Source: an uncultured Selenomonadales bacterium (GTDB lineage: Bacteria > Bacillota > Negativicutes > Selenomonadales > Selenomonadaceae). From it: 6,637 nucleotides of DNA. Both the position numbers and the translations under genes were made by a program. The notes under the pieces were generated by a model. The model did no database searches and was not told the origin of the DNA. It worked only from the letters and a program-made list of their open reading frames with translations. Below are positions 6,544 to 6,637 of the stretch, piece after piece. The stretch is from contig CAMNPA010000071.1 of the NCBI GenBank assembly GCA_946547205.1, forward strand, positions 1 to 6,637, written 5' to 3'. The first letter of the stretch is position 1, and every line of letters begins with the position of its first letter.

Positions 6544-6637
6544 CTTCAAAGTCTCGGCGTTCACGGCAAATACCGCGTTCGGCATTGCGCAAAAATCGCA
6601 GGAAATGTTCGACCTCGTCGCAAGAATCAACTTCCTG
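6536..6637 (-). CDS. lpxA: C-terminal end of LpxA, UDP-N-acetylglucosamine acyltransferase (partial)
   Basis: The reading frame enters from the right edge and ends at a TAG (6536-6538), giving 33 residues. The segment DEVEHFLRFLRNAERGICR resembles the C-terminal helix of LpxA, which in Escherichia coli has the form of an acidic/hydrophobic helix followed by F-F-x-R-S-x-R-G-L-I-R. LpxA adds the first acyl chain to UDP-GlcNAc at the start of lipid A synthesis. Its place immediately upstream of lpxI supports the call. The last residues (about EGN) and the stop fall in the heptamer repeat, so the tail may have been altered by it. Only the extreme C-terminus is visible, so the identity rests on a short match plus context. 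Confidence 0.7.
   Translation of the reverse strand, partial: QEVDSCDEVEHFLRFLRNAERGICRERRDFEGN

Noticed and set aside
6541..6637. Open plus-strand frame at the right edge
   Set aside because: It has no stop within the window, but the minus strand gives an LpxA-like C-terminus in the right place beside lpxI, so the plus frame is taken as a shadow.

Overview
The window looks like chromosomal DNA of a diderm Firmicute, most likely one of the Negativicutes (Selenomonas-like). Two gene types point there. A class III fructose-1,6-bisphosphatase is characteristic of Firmicutes. LpxI and an LpxA C-terminus are lipid A enzymes, which need an outer membrane. This assignment is inferred from gene content; no ribosomal or other phylogenetic marker is present.

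Layout: at the left edge (1-400, plus strand) is the C-terminal end of an RTX-type calcium-binding repeat protein. It is cut by the window edge and interrupted by a reading-frame change near 121. A short tandem heptamer repeat (399-426) follows, then a strong bidirectional terminator hairpin (441-499). Everything else (515-6637) reads leftward as one tightly spaced series: the lpxA 3' end, lpxI, a secreted C69-family dipeptidase, a FecCD/BtuC-type ABC permease, a TetR-family regulator and fbp. The fbp transcript ends at the shared terminator. From lpxI onward the gaps are 18, 1, 27 and 29 bases on the starts chosen here, so one polycistronic transcript is plausible. The only larger gap (81 bases, lpxA-lpxI) holds an inverted repeat built of heptamers.

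How the genes may work together: LpxA and LpxI catalyse early steps of lipid A synthesis from UDP-GlcNAc. Fbp makes fructose-6-phosphate, the precursor of UDP-GlcNAc, during gluconeogenic growth, so a supply link is conceivable but unproven. The dipeptidase is predicted to be exported. The permease would import a metal chelate or cobalamin-like compound, but no binding protein or ATPase lies beside it. The TetR protein may control this series or something elsewhere; no operator could be recognised.

I see no clearly new biological system. The best leads are the RTX frame change inside a shortened nonapeptide, the heptamer repeats that begin at stop codons, the predicted exact exposure of the peptidase's catalytic cysteine by signal peptidase, and the mixed gene content of the leftward series.
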